The notes: generated by a model from the letters alone, not told the origin. A stretch of DNA of 64,000 nt from Lonepinella koalarum (GCF_004565475.1 NZ_SRHX01000003.1:248001-312000); one strand, 5' to 3'; numbered from the stretch's first letter, positions 39,309 to 48,733 are shown. Program-made: numbers and translations.

Positions 39309-39884
39309 CTACACTCGTATTAACTGCAAAATTTGTTCCCAATCTTTCCATACTTGCACTACATTATGTTCTAGACCTCTTTGTAAATGATATTTCCATG
39401 TCGAAAACAGCATTGTAGCAAAGATTTCCGCCTGAAAATCCCAATCCTTGGATTTTCCATAGTGTTGTTGTGCGAGCGTGATAAAAGTTTTTTTACTCAT
39501 TTGCTGCATATCTGCATACAGATGATGACGTGGTGTTTTTATTTTCCACAATGCAAGTATCAATTCTCGTTTTGCGAAAACTTTATCATGCAAGGTTTGT
39601 AAGTCTTGCAATGGATTGCTCATTTGCTCACGCTTATTAAGAAATTCTGAGTAAAATGTTTTAAACTCGGCAATCATTTTTCCAGCCAAACCACTTTTGC
39701 CTGCATAGTATTTGTAAAAGGTATTATTGCTTATCAAAGCCGTTTCGGTAATTTCTTGTACAGTAATTTTTTCATATTCTTTTTGTCCTAATAGTTCAAT
39801 AAAAGCTGTTTGGATGGCTTTATGCGTTTTTTGTATGCGTAGATCAATTGTAGTAGAACTAGAAGATGGTTGTTTTTGGTTCAT
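39309..39884 (-). CDS. TetR-family transcriptional regulator
   Basis: A 191-residue regulator. The N-terminal TetR DNA-binding domain is clear: TIDLRIQKTHKAIQTAFIEL, KITVQEITETALISNNTFYKYYAGKSG with the usual helix-turn-helix and the Phe-Tyr-x-Tyr end (about 12-70). The C-terminal ligand-binding domain is not conserved enough to name a ligand. It is divergent from the DAPG-hydrolase-like gene across 182 bases, the usual layout of a TetR repressor and its target. Confidence 0.88.
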   Translation of the reverse strand: MNQKQPSSSSTTIDLRIQKTHKAIQTAFIELLGQKEYEKITVQEITETALISNNTFYKYYAGKSGLAGKMIAEFKTFYSEFLNKREQMSNPLQDLQTLHDKVFAKRELILALWKIKTPRHHLYADMQQMSKKTFITLAQQHYGKSKDWDFQAEIFATMLFSTWKYHLQRGLEHNVVQVWKDWEQILQLIRV

Positions 39885-39951
39885 TGTCGTCCCATGTTTC
39901 TAAAAAAATCTAATGATTCTATCAAAATAAATAAGTATTTTATTATTATTC

Positions 39952-39967
39952 ATATAAATATTTATAT
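39952..39967. promoter_or_regulatory. Candidate operator: 16-bp perfect palindrome between tetR-type gene and hydrolase gene
   Basis: ATATAAATATTTATAT reads the same on both strands and lies about midway in the divergent region. TetR-type repressors bind palindromes of this size. In such AT-rich sequence a chance palindrome is possible. Confidence 0.35.
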
Positions 39968-40066
39968 AAATTGAACTAAATCAACAGTATTCATCACGAT
40001 AGTAATTTTTTATAATCTATACTGTCAATATCATTTGACTCAATTATTTTAATTTTAGGAGTTTTT

Positions 40067-40891
40067 ATGCAAGACATTAACCGTATTGTCCCAATGTATG
40101 ACGGGGCAGAGAAAAAACCTTATTATAAATACCTACTTATGCCGATTGAACAACCTCCTCAAGGTGCAGAATTTTTTAAAAATCTGGTAAAAAAAGAGAG
40201 TGGTTTAGAATTTGCAGATCGACAAAAAATGCAAACCGAAGGATTAGATACCATCTCGGATGGTGTATATATTCAAAATGATGGTGGGATTTTAATTGCC
40301 GCGAATGTCCCTGCACCAGATCTTACACCTGAAACATTGAATTGGTGGTTTGCATGGCATTTCTTAGACCCGCTACGTTACGCAATTTGGGATCCTAATG
40401 ATCATTTTGATACTATTATTAGTGAAAAAGAAAGACAAAGATTATTAGATCAGACAATTCCATACCGTGAACGCCCTTGGGGTATGAATAATTCGGTAAA
40501 AGAATCAATGAACGGTGAGGAACCAATGGATTTAAATATCTACTTTAAACGTCCTAGTGATATTGGCTTTTCTGACCAAGTCAATGATAGTACTTGTACC
40601 GCATTTTTCTGTGGTTCTGCAATGCAAGATTTCGGTACTTTCAAAGCACCTTTGACAATTGCCTTAGTATTGGTCCGAGATGAAAAAAATGCTAGCTATG
40701 TCATTAAAGAAAGATTTTGGTTGGGTTATGGGATAAATGACGAAGGTATTGGTTACACACAGTTTCCTACAGAATGGTTAGAACCATTTGCCGAGAAATT
40801 CCAATCTTTAGCATTACATTGTCATAAAGAATATAGACATTTGAATAAAATTTTACCATCTGTCTATAAAGAAAATAAAGATAATTGGTAA
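40067..40891 (+). CDS. DAPG hydrolase (PhlG)-like protein
   Basis: A 274-residue protein of the DAPG-hydrolase family. WWFAWHFLDPLRYAIWDPNDHFD (split here as WWFAWHFLDPLRY and IWDPNDHFD, about 93-115) is a family mark. PhlG of Pseudomonas cleaves 2,4-diacetylphloroglucinol to the mono-acetyl form with a zinc held by two His and two Glu. Matching candidates here are His113, Glu146, His251 and Glu255, the last two with the same four-residue spacing as in PhlG. The true substrate in this organism is unknown; a phloroglucinol antibiotic or another C-acylated ring are possibilities. Divergent from a TetR regulator, and followed by a terminator shared in position with the end of trpA. Confidence 0.72.
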   Translation: MQDINRIVPMYDGAEKKPYYKYLLMPIEQPPQGAEFFKNLVKKESGLEFADRQKMQTEGLDTISDGVYIQNDGGILIAANVPAPDLTPETLNWWFAWHFLDPLRYAIWDPNDHFDTIISEKERQRLLDQTIPYRERPWGMNNSVKESMNGEEPMDLNIYFKRPSDIGFSDQVNDSTCTAFFCGSAMQDFGTFKAPLTIALVLVRDEKNASYVIKERFWLGYGINDEGIGYTQFPTEWLEPFAEKFQSLALHCHKEYRHLNKILPSVYKENKDNW

Positions 40892-40912
40892 GGTTAAGAT
40901 ATAGTTAAGAAT

Positions 40913-40946
40913 TGCCACTTTTACAAAGTGGCAGTTTGTGTTTTTT
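40913..40946 (+). terminator. Terminator behind the PhlG-like gene
   Basis: TGCCACTTT / AAAGTGGCA with a three-base loop; the T-run (40941-40946) begins eight bases after the stem. It reaches the last codon of the convergent trpA. Confidence 0.55.
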
Positions 40947-41751
40947 ATAAAGTTGCCTTTTTCATTGCGTTAACAAACTCAGTCAATTCTGTTAAACATT
41001 GTGCGTGGTTATCTAAATTTTTCTCAATAATTTTCACGATTGCCGAACCTGAAATAGCTCCTGCTACCCCCATATTTAACGCATCTTTAACTTGTTGTGG
41101 TTGAGCAATACCGAAGCCTTGTAAAATTGGTGGAGCGTGGTGAGCTTTTAAACATTCGACTAAATTATCCAAATTTTTCGCATGGCTTTGGTTTTCTGCA
41201 CTGGTCACCCCGGCACGAGAAACTAAATATGTATAACCTTGAGATTTTTCTGCTACTCCTTGAATGGTTTTTTCATCAGCGTTTGGCGGACAAATAAATA
41301 CAGGTTGAATATCCTGCTTTTTAGCTGCTTGAATATAGGGTTCAGATGCCAATAATGGGACATCAGCCACGAGAACGGCATCTACCCCTACTTGTTTACA
41401 ACGTTGATAGAAGCCATCTAAGGTTTGAGCATAAATCAAGTTTGCACAAAGCAATAAGCTGATCGGAATATCGGGATATTTTAACCGCACTTTTTCGATA
41501 AGTTGAAAACTTTCTTTCGTGCTACAACCTGCTTTTAAAGCTCGATTGTTAGCCGCTTGAATCACGGGTCCATCTAATAATGGATCAGAAAAGGGAAAGC
41601 CTAGTTCTAGAGCATCAGCGCCATTATCTACCAGTGTACAAATAATTTCAAAAGAACGCTCAAAACTTGGATCGCCTAAGGTGACGAATGGTACAAATCC
41701 ACCTTGATTTTTGATGTTTAAACGATCAAATAAAGTTGCAAAACGATTCAT
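40945..41751 (-). CDS. trpA: Tryptophan synthase alpha subunit
   Basis: Cleaves indole-3-glycerol phosphate to indole and glyceraldehyde 3-phosphate, passing indole to TrpB through a tunnel. The 268 residues keep the catalytic Glu49 and Asp60 in [26 protein letters not shown] and [13 protein letters not shown] are near the C-terminus. It overlaps trpB by one base (TAATG). No other trp genes are adjacent, as in Haemophilus, where trpBA is separate. Confidence 0.97.
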   Translation of the reverse strand: MNRFATLFDRLNIKNQGGFVPFVTLGDPSFERSFEIICTLVDNGADALELGFPFSDPLLDGPVIQAANNRALKAGCSTKESFQLIEKVRLKYPDIPISLLLCANLIYAQTLDGFYQRCKQVGVDAVLVADVPLLASEPYIQAAKKQDIQPVFICPPNADEKTIQGVAEKSQGYTYLVSRAGVTSAENQSHAKNLDNLVECLKAHHAPPILQGFGIAQPQQVKDALNMGVAGAISGSAIVKIIEKNLDNHAQCLTELTEFVNAMKKATL

Positions 41752-42947
41752 TACAGGATTCCTCTTTCTGTGAAAATTTTATCTACAGTAAAAATATCTT
41801 TATCACCACGACCAGATAAATTGACAACTAACAACTGCTCTTTATCAGGATTTTGTTTGGCCATTTTTAAGGCGTGAGCTAAAGCATGAGAACTTTCTAG
41901 GGCCGGAATAATACCTTCGTGTTGAGCCAGTTCCTTGAATGCATTTAAAGCTTCATCATCAGTAATGCTCGGATATTCTGCTCGTCCTATAGCGTTTAAA
42001 TAGGCGTGTTGAGGTCCGACAGAAGGAAAATCAAGTCCAGCAGAAATGCTGTAGGACTCTTCAATTTGTCCATCTGCGGTTTGCATAATCGGCGATTTCA
42101 TACCAAAATAAATACCAGCTTTGCCTTGTCCTAATGGGGCACCGTGTTCACCTGTAGCAATACCTTTGCCAGCAGGTTCAATACCAATTAAACGTACATT
42201 TTTTTCTTCAATAAAATCTGCAAACATACCGATAGCGTTTGATCCTCCGCCCACAGCAGCAATCAATGCATCAGGTAACTTTCCTTCTTTTTCTAAAATT
42301 TGGTGTTTAGTTTCTTCACCGATCATTTTTTGAAACTCACGTACAATGGTCGGGAATGGATGAGGTCCAGCTGCCGTACCGATTAAATAATGCGTAGTTT
42401 CATAATTTGCTGCCCAGTCACGCATTGCTTCACAGCACGCATCTTTAAGAGAACAAGATCCTTTTTGCACAGGCACAACTTCTGCACCCATTAAACGCAT
42501 ACGGAATACATTCGGTGATTGACGTTCCACATCTTTTGCTCCCATATAAACTAAACAAGGCATGCCGAGCATTGCACAAGCCAAAGCTGTTGCTACACCG
42601 TGTTGACCAGCCCCGGTTTCTGCAATAATACGAGTTTTCCCCATTCGTTTTGCCAGCAAAATTTGCCCTAATACTTGGTTAGTTTTGTGCGCCCCGCCGT
42701 GCAAAAGATCTTCACGTTTAAGATAAATTTTGGTTTTTGTTCCTTTGGTGATATTACGGCAGAGGGTGAGAGCGGTTGGGCGACCTGCATAATTTTTCAA
42801 TAAGTCTTGAAATTCTGCTTGGAAAGATGGATCATCTTTGGCGTCTATAAAGGCTTTTTCCAACTGTTTTAACACAGGCACAAGAATTTCAGGAACATAC
42901 ATTCCGCCAAATTCCCCAAAATAGGGATCGAGTAGAGTATCTGTCAT
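41751..42947 (-). CDS. trpB: Tryptophan synthase beta subunit
   Basis: Pyridoxal-phosphate enzyme that joins indole and serine to tryptophan. The 398 residues match E. coli TrpB (397). The cofactor Lys88 is in [15 protein letters not shown], the phosphate-binding loop is VGGGSNAIG (about 230-238), and the monovalent cation region and C-terminal [10 protein letters not shown] are present. First gene of the trpBA operon, controlled by a promoter with an embedded TrpR operator just upstream (see that entry). Confidence 0.97.
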   Translation of the reverse strand: MTDTLLDPYFGEFGGMYVPEILVPVLKQLEKAFIDAKDDPSFQAEFQDLLKNYAGRPTALTLCRNITKGTKTKIYLKREDLLHGGAHKTNQVLGQILLAKRMGKTRIIAETGAGQHGVATALACAMLGMPCLVYMGAKDVERQSPNVFRMRLMGAEVVPVQKGSCSLKDACCEAMRDWAANYETTHYLIGTAAGPHPFPTIVREFQKMIGEETKHQILEKEGKLPDALIAAVGGGSNAIGMFADFIEEKNVRLIGIEPAGKGIATGEHGAPLGQGKAGIYFGMKSPIMQTADGQIEESYSISAGLDFPSVGPQHAYLNAIGRAEYPSITDDEALNAFKELAQHEGIIPALESSHALAHALKMAKQNPDKEQLLVVNLSGRGDKDIFTVDKIFTERGIL

Positions 42948-42985
42948 TATATTTCCTTACATATTTTTTGAAATGGAATGTTTTT

Positions 42986-43014
42986 ATACTATTACACTAG
43001 TACAATAATGTAAA
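42986..43014 (-). promoter_or_regulatory. trpBA promoter with overlapping TrpR operator
   Basis: On the minus strand TTTACA (43014-43009) and TAGTAT (42991-42986) are 17 bases apart. The sequence between them, running into the -10 box, is GTACTAGTGTAATAGTAT (43003-42986). It matches the TrpR operator GNACTAGTTAACTAGTNC, with a perfect first half and a near-perfect second half. Repressor and RNA polymerase would compete directly. Confidence 0.75.
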
Positions 43015-43067
43015 GAGAGAAAATAAAATATTTTTAACAATATGGTTTTTCTCCCGACAGATATTTA

Positions 43068-43850
43068 TTAATAAAGCGTCGCTAGAATAATTTGTTCAGG
43101 ATCGATCTTCGCCCAAACCTGTTGTCCGACCACAAGTTCTTGCTGGTGTGGCGTGGTAGCACAAAATTCCAATTGGTCATTCACAGATAATAAAACTTCT
43201 TTCGTATCACCCTTGTCTAAAATAGAGGTGACCTGAACAGGGAAAATATTCTTTTCATCAGCTTTGTGTTGGTTTGCATTGGTATGAATTTTTACCCATG
43301 GCGCTTTGATCATTAACATGACTTCTTTGCCCCAACTTAGCTGTAAACGTACCGCACTTTTTTGCGTAATCCATGCATAAATCGGTTGTGAAAGAGAGGG
43401 TAATTCAATTTCAACCATGGCATTAAGCTGATGAACAAGACATTCCGTTACCTTACCAAAAAGCTGATTTCTGGCACTACTTTGTAAAGAAAAACGAGCA
43501 GTAGCGGTTAATAAACTATTCAGCGGAATATTTTTATCCTGCAAAATATGAAATGCTTTTTCTTGGGTTTGTTCAAGTAAATCATAGAGTTGTAATAATC
43601 GTTCACCATAAATAGTTAATGCTGTGCCGCCACCATTTTTTCCTCCAACATTACGTTCAAGGATCGGTTTAGGGCTGATTTCATCCATTGCGGCAAGATG
43701 ATCCCACGCACTTTTATAACTCACTTTGGCGTTTTTAGCTGCTTGGTTAATTGAACCGCACTTTTGGATTTCTTTTAATAAACGGACACGTTTAGGATCA
43801 ACAAACAGTTGTTGTTGTAATTTGATGGTGAGTAAGATTTCAGTATTCAT
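43068..43850 (-). CDS. modE: Molybdate-responsive regulator ModE
   Basis: A 260-residue dimeric regulator that binds molybdate and controls molybdenum genes. The N-terminal winged helix (about 18-115) has VRLLKEIQKCGSINQAAKNAKVSYKSAWDHLAAMDE broken into the usual helices, with GGGTALTIYGERLL in the wing region. Two Mop-type molybdate-binding domains follow (about 125-190 and 195-260). Length matches E. coli ModE (262). Divergent from modA, with 129 bases between. Confidence 0.93.
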   Translation of the reverse strand: MNTEILLTIKLQQQLFVDPKRVRLLKEIQKCGSINQAAKNAKVSYKSAWDHLAAMDEISPKPILERNVGGKNGGGTALTIYGERLLQLYDLLEQTQEKAFHILQDKNIPLNSLLTATARFSLQSSARNQLFGKVTECLVHQLNAMVEIELPSLSQPIYAWITQKSAVRLQLSWGKEVMLMIKAPWVKIHTNANQHKADEKNIFPVQVTSILDKGDTKEVLLSVNDQLEFCATTPHQQELVVGQQVWAKIDPEQIILATLY

Positions 43851-43933
43851 ATTTATCTTGATCTCTATTAGTTAAACCATTTGGGGTATTTTAAAGGAAA
43901 CGGTTTGATTCTTGTAGCTTTTCTTTTGTAATC

Positions 43934-43942
43934 CGTTATATA
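43934..43942 (+). promoter_or_regulatory. Possible ModE half-site upstream of modA
   Basis: CGTTATATA equals the left half of the E. coli ModE box (CGTTATAT with a mirrored right half). The right half is not convincing here, so this is only a hint. It lies 38 bases before the modA ATG. Confidence 0.3.
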
Positions 43943-43979
43943 ATTCATGCGATACCGTTAAACATTTAAGGAGAAAATA

Positions 43980-44744
43980 ATGAAATTAACGATGAAAAAA
44001 CTCGCATTAGTGGTGGGTGTAGGTTTAATAATGAGCCAAGGTGCGATGGCAAAAGTTACTGTTTTTGCTGCAGCATCAATGACTAACGCATTGCAACAAG
44101 TTGCTGATGAATATAAAAAAGTCAAACCAAATGAAGAAGTGGTTTTCTCTTTTGCGTCATCTTCTGTACTTGCAAAACAAATTGAGCAAGGTGCTCCAGC
44201 TGATATTTTTGTCTCAGCCGATTTGAAATGGATGGATTATTTATCTGAAAAAGATGCCATTATTAAAGATAGCCGTGCGATTTTAGTCGGTAATAGCCTT
44301 GTTATGATTGCTCCGAAAGACAGCAAAATTGATAATGTGGATTTAACCAATGATCAATGGCAAAAATCTTTAGATGGCTCTTTCTTAGCTGTGGGTGATC
44401 CTGAACATGTTCCAGCGGGTATCTATGCAAAAACAGCTTTAACTCACTTAGGTCAATGGACGGCAGTTGAGTCAAAATTAGCGCGTGCCAATAACGTGCG
44501 TGCAGCTTTAGCTTTAGTTGAACAAGCTGAGAGCCCATTAGGTGTGGTTTATGGTACAGATGCAGCTGCTAGTCAAAAAGTAAAAGTGGTTGCGACTTTC
44601 CCGGCAGATAGTCATCCACCGGTGGAATATCCAGTCGCATTAATTAAAGACCATGGTAGTGTCGATGCCAAAGCATTTTTAGATTATTTAAAATCTGATG
44701 ATGCTAAAAAAGTGTTAGTCAGCTATGGTTTTACGGCAAAATAA
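43980..44744 (+). CDS. modA: Molybdate-binding periplasmic protein ModA
   Basis: A 254-residue molybdate/tungstate-binding protein of an ABC importer. Signal peptide about 1-24 (GAMA), then KVTVFAAASMTNALQQVADEY, FSFASSSVLAKQIEQGAPADIFVSAD and PLGVVYGTDAAAS, which include the oxyanion-binding Ser and Ala/Val amides and the Tyr. The ATG follows AAGGAGAAA. The permease and ATPase genes modB and modC, which normally follow, are absent; after 200 bases comes a convergent sulfatase gene. They may be elsewhere. Confidence 0.94.
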   Translation: MKLTMKKLALVVGVGLIMSQGAMAKVTVFAAASMTNALQQVADEYKKVKPNEEVVFSFASSSVLAKQIEQGAPADIFVSADLKWMDYLSEKDAIIKDSRAILVGNSLVMIAPKDSKIDNVDLTNDQWQKSLDGSFLAVGDPEHVPAGIYAKTALTHLGQWTAVESKLARANNVRAALALVEQAESPLGVVYGTDAAASQKVKVVATFPADSHPPVEYPVALIKDHGSVDAKAFLDYLKSDDAKKVLVSYGFTAK

Positions 44745-44773
44745 TTAAAAAATAAGCAATTATGCTTAATTCG

Positions 44774-44789
44774 TGTGACCTACGTCACA
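44774..44789 (+). promoter_or_regulatory. Perfect CRP-cAMP site in a convergent intergenic region
   Basis: TGTGA-N6-TCACA, both half-sites perfect, centred at 44781.5. It lies downstream of modA and downstream of the opposing sulfatase gene, so it serves no annotated protein gene. Its distance to the -10-like TATATT (44828-44833) puts it at about -61.5, the class I activator position. Confidence 0.6.
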
Positions 44790-44839
44790 AAATTGAATAT
44801 TGCTATTTGCCATAGAGAAATAAATCATATATTCTTACC

Positions 44840-44920
44840 GCACTTAAAATAAGTGCTATGATAAATAGCCAGACATATTTTGCTTTCCGAGTAGTGCCTT
44901 GAAATATAGGCACTTTTTTT
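44840..44920 (+). ncRNA. Candidate CRP-activated small RNA
   Basis: A transcript starting near 44840 would be about 80 nt. It begins with a hairpin GCACTT/AAGTGC (44840-44856), then an alternative hairpin gctat/atagc, an unpaired middle (about 44870-44892), and a strong terminator with seven T at the end, the shape of an Hfq-dependent small RNA. The -35 region is weak (TTGCCA at 44807 with poor spacing), as expected for an activator-dependent promoter. Alternatively the hairpin is simply a distant modA terminator. I do not recognise a known RNA family. Confidence 0.38.
44893..44920 (+). terminator. Intrinsic terminator of the candidate small RNA (or of modA)
   Basis: Seven-bp stem AGTGCCT / AGGCACT, eight-base loop, seven T at 44914-44920. 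Confidence 0.85.
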
Positions 44921-44950
44921 ATCTTATATGTAAATATGACGTATTTTTGT

Positions 44951-46918
44951 TTAAGGTTTTTTATTATCTCCAAGTTGATACAGGTGTAATTTATACGCAT
45001 AACTCCCCCAAAGCGAATACGCCAAGGCTTGTTTTTTCATTTGATCATTTCCATCAACTGCAGTTAATGTTTTGCTTTGTTCAGAATAAACATAACTTTC
45101 CGCTGGTTTACCCTGTTGCAAAATTACTGTTTGTAATTGATTATCAATTTTTCGCATATAACCAAAAGTTTTATCATATTGCATTAAAGCACGGTTTGGA
45201 TCTTCAGGTTTGGTAAGATCGTAGCCTAACATCGGATAATTACCGTTTACCCCAATTAATGATAACAATGTGGTTGGCATATCAATTTGACTGACTAAAC
45301 GTGGATCGCGTTTTGGCTCAATGTTTTTGCCCAAGATCAAAGCTGGAATATGGAAATGTTGTACAGGTACTAGGGAGGCACCACCTACACGGGAATCATG
45401 ATCAGCAATAATTAAGAAAATGGTATCATTCCAATATTCGGCTTTTTTAGCTAAATCAAAGAAATAACCGGTTGCAAAATCGGCATACTTGGCAGCATTA
45501 TTTCGGGTCTCTTGAGGTTGTTCGTACAACTCAATTTTGCCAGCCGGAAATTCAAATGGATCATGATTGCTAGACGTAAATACTAAACTAAAAAATGGTT
45601 TACCTTGCTGATGTAGTTGCGTAAAAGTATCGTGGGCTTTGGTAAATAAATCTTCATCACTTACCCCCCAAGTGGCGGTGAAATGTGGATTAGGGTAATC
45701 TTTCTCATCAATAATTTGCTGGAAACCGTTGCCATAGAAAAAGCTCGCCATATTATCAAAATGTTTTTCTCCACCATAAATAAAAGACGTGTGATAACCT
45801 TGTTTACTTAATAATTCAGCGACAGTGAAAAAGTCTTGTTGACTACCGGGGAGCTTGACCACAGAACGAGCTGGTGTTGGAGTAAAACCGGCGGTTACGG
45901 CTTCAATACCACGTACCGAACGTGTACCAGTAGCATACATATTTTCAAATAACCAACCTTGTTTAGCCAGTTCATCAATTTTGGGTGAAAGTGGTTTTCC
46001 TCCTAACGTACCAATGAATTGAGCGCCCAAACTTTCTTCTAAAATAATGACTAAATTTTTTAGTTTACCTTGATATGTGGCTTGATTTTGAGTTAAGGTC
46101 GGTAATCCTGTTGAAATATAATCTGTAGTGGGGCGATTACGTACGGCTTTTAAGATATTAATCACTTCCTCTAATGACATTTTCCCGTAGATTTCTGCTG
46201 CATTTCCTTCATCTTTCATTTGTTGAATTGCAAAGAGTAGAGAATAGCCAGAGCTTAATACTAAGGAATTCACCAATGGATCAGGTGAAAATGCAACCAT
46301 TGCAGGATTAATGCCACGATGTTCTAAACTGGATCTTGCTCCTAAAAACGTCATTGTACCAAGTAAAAGAAAAACTAATGGACGAGTAATTAAGTTATTA
46401 TGCCATTTGGGATAAGCGATATTCTTAAACACTTTATTTGCCAATTTCCAGCATAAAAAAGCACAAAGTGCGGTTAAAATCGGAGCAGAAATTAAGGCGG
46501 CTAAGTGTCCATTCCATAACATGGTAAATATTTCTTTTGGATTCACTAAGTATTCTACAAACAGACGATTTGGACGCAAATCATAGGTGTTGATAAAGGC
46601 TGGTGTAGCAAATTCCATAAATAGCAAGAATGTGCTTTCAATCACTAAACCGGTTTTTATCACATTTTGTACACATTGTCCGAGTTTATTTTTACCCGTA
46701 AATAAAATGCTTAAAATAATCAATGGGGTAAATAACCAACAAAGAGCAGAAATATCAATTCGAATACCATTTAAAAAAAGTTGAATCCAATTATTAAATT
46801 CACCAATACGTTCACTTTGCCATACACTTAATGCAAAGCGGCTAAGGGAAAGTAGAACTAAATTAACGATAAAAAAAATAAACAGCGGATAGGTTGGACC
46901 GGCTAGACGTTTGAACAT
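44951..46918 (-). CDS. LTA-synthase-like membrane sulfatase-fold protein
   Basis: A 655-residue inner-membrane enzyme with about five N-terminal helices (to residue about 200) and a large periplasmic alkaline phosphatase/sulfatase-fold domain. Metal-site and nucleophile regions are visible: LVIILEESLGAQFIG (about 287-301), ATGTRSVRGIEAVTAG with the candidate Thr nucleophile (about 330-345), FTSSNHDPFEFP and FLIIADHDSRVGG. Relatives transfer glycerol-phosphate or phosphoethanolamine groups to envelope glycans. Similar H. influenzae proteins such as HI_0275/HI_1246 are uncharacterised. Substrate unknown. A single gene downstream of adk on the same strand, separated by the adk terminator. Confidence 0.85.
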   Translation of the reverse strand: MFKRLAGPTYPLFIFFIVNLVLLSLSRFALSVWQSERIGEFNNWIQLFLNGIRIDISALCWLFTPLIILSILFTGKNKLGQCVQNVIKTGLVIESTFLLFMEFATPAFINTYDLRPNRLFVEYLVNPKEIFTMLWNGHLAALISAPILTALCAFLCWKLANKVFKNIAYPKWHNNLITRPLVFLLLGTMTFLGARSSLEHRGINPAMVAFSPDPLVNSLVLSSGYSLLFAIQQMKDEGNAAEIYGKMSLEEVINILKAVRNRPTTDYISTGLPTLTQNQATYQGKLKNLVIILEESLGAQFIGTLGGKPLSPKIDELAKQGWLFENMYATGTRSVRGIEAVTAGFTPTPARSVVKLPGSQQDFFTVAELLSKQGYHTSFIYGGEKHFDNMASFFYGNGFQQIIDEKDYPNPHFTATWGVSDEDLFTKAHDTFTQLHQQGKPFFSLVFTSSNHDPFEFPAGKIELYEQPQETRNNAAKYADFATGYFFDLAKKAEYWNDTIFLIIADHDSRVGGASLVPVQHFHIPALILGKNIEPKRDPRLVSQIDMPTTLLSLIGVNGNYPMLGYDLTKPEDPNRALMQYDKTFGYMRKIDNQLQTVILQQGKPAESYVYSEQSKTLTAVDGNDQMKKQALAYSLWGSYAYKLHLYQLGDNKKP

Positions 46919-46969
46919 AAGATGTCCCTAAATAAAAATAATAATTATAATCAATCCTTGATTATGCCC

Positions 46970-47000
46970 AAAAAAAGAGTGCAGTTTTAGACCGCACTCT
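46970..47000 (-). terminator. Intrinsic terminator of adk
   Basis: On the minus strand AGAGTGC (47000-46994) pairs with GCACTCT (46982-46976), followed by a run of T. The loop contains most of an uptake core. Confidence 0.8.
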
Positions 47001-47008
47001 AATGTAAA

Positions 47009-47710
<702 letters not shown>

Positions 47711-47815
47711 TTAACAAGTGCAAGTATTATAGGGGAAATTTTCATATTCTCTTAGTTAATATTAATATATTATAATAATTTGGTTATCTTTTATTCTTAT
47801 TTATAGGGATTATGC

Positions 47816-48391
47816 ATGATGCATCCTTTATTTTCCGATTCTGATTTAGCAACTATAGCTGAATTCGAGCATTTTCAACAAAAAATTACTCAATTAGCCC
47901 AAGCTATGGCAGTGGATTTAACAAAATATCAGATCGATCACTTAGCAATACGGGTAAATAGTGAAGATAATGCGAGAAAATGGTTGGCGTTATTCATGAA
48001 GTTAGGTACAATTTTAAGTGACAATATTGTGAATGATAGGATCATTTATTTAATTCAACTAAATGAACCATTAATGTTTTCGGGGCAGCCCGTGGATATC
48101 GTTGAATTACCGTTTCCTAAAAATAAGCGCTACCCGTTGGAATCATGGGAACATATTGAGATTGTCATACCATTTAATGAAGATGAAAATGTTTCGCAAT
48201 GGTTATACCGTGTTGAGAAAAAATTTTTATGGAACCAGTTAACGACTCTAAATGTCAAAGTGAGTGTGCCTAAAGTTGATGGTGAACGATTACCAAATCC
48301 ATCGATCGCCGTGAGTTTTGCTGATAAAAGCGATAATTTCGTCTGTATTAAGGTTCACCCTTATAACATTAAAACTATTATTGAGGTTTAG
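47816..48391 (+). CDS. yecM: YecM family protein (VOC superfamily)
   Basis: A 191-residue soluble protein similar to E. coli YecM, which has a glyoxalase/bleomycin-resistance (VOC) fold and an open metal-like site. Seen are DHLAIRVNSEDNARKWLALF (about 42-61), VDIVELPFPKNKRYPLESWEHIEIV and NPSIAVSFADKSDNFVCIKVHP. No function is established. The start may be either of two adjacent ATG codons (47816 or 47819). Followed by a small lipoprotein gene three bases later. Confidence 0.88.
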   Translation: MMHPLFSDSDLATIAEFEHFQQKITQLAQAMAVDLTKYQIDHLAIRVNSEDNARKWLALFMKLGTILSDNIVNDRIIYLIQLNEPLMFSGQPVDIVELPFPKNKRYPLESWEHIEIVIPFNEDENVSQWLYRVEKKFLWNQLTTLNVKVSVPKVDGERLPNPSIAVSFADKSDNFVCIKVHPYNIKTIIEV

Positions 48392-48394
48392 TGA

Positions 48395-48712
48395 ATGAAA
48401 AAAATTACCTTAGCATTAGCTGTATTGACTACGGTAGGATTATCTGCTTGCGCAGGCAGATTTGATGATAATTCTTATAAGGGAACCGTCTTATCAAGTC
48501 AATATGCAGGCAACAATTCAAAATTAACAGTAATAAAAGATAATTGTGAAAGTTATAACTCTCAAGGGGCAGTTGAAACTGTCACAGAGATAAGACAATA
48601 TGATTCCGATATTGTTACAGGTTCTTGTGTCCGTGTATATGAGGATAGCATAGATAATATTTCTCGCTCTGAATCTCGTTCTTGGATATCAAGAGTTGGT
48701 ATAGTTCTATAA
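48395..48712 (+). CDS. Small lipoprotein, paralogue of the next gene's signal region
   Basis: A 105-residue protein with a lipoprotein signal peptide (MKKITLALAVLTTVGLSAC, lipobox LSAC). Its leader is almost identical to that of the following Pcp/SlyB-like lipoprotein. The mature part, YKGTVLSSQYAGNNSKLTVI and further, resembles the first segment of the SlyB type, but the glycine zipper that should follow is missing. It may be a shortened duplicate. Function unknown; the protein should sit in the outer membrane or inner membrane by its acyl anchor. Confidence 0.75.
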   Translation: MKKITLALAVLTTVGLSACAGRFDDNSYKGTVLSSQYAGNNSKLTVIKDNCESYNSQGAVETVTEIRQYDSDIVTGSCVRVYEDSIDNISRSESRSWISRVGIVL

Positions 48713-48733
48713 TAAAATGAAAGGTTAATTGAA

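Noticed and set aside
44775-44788. GTGACCTACGTCAC looks like a matS site for MatP, whose gene is in the window.
   Set aside because: matS is GTGAC-RNY-GTCAC with a three-base centre; here the centre is four bases. The sequence fits a CRP site much better.
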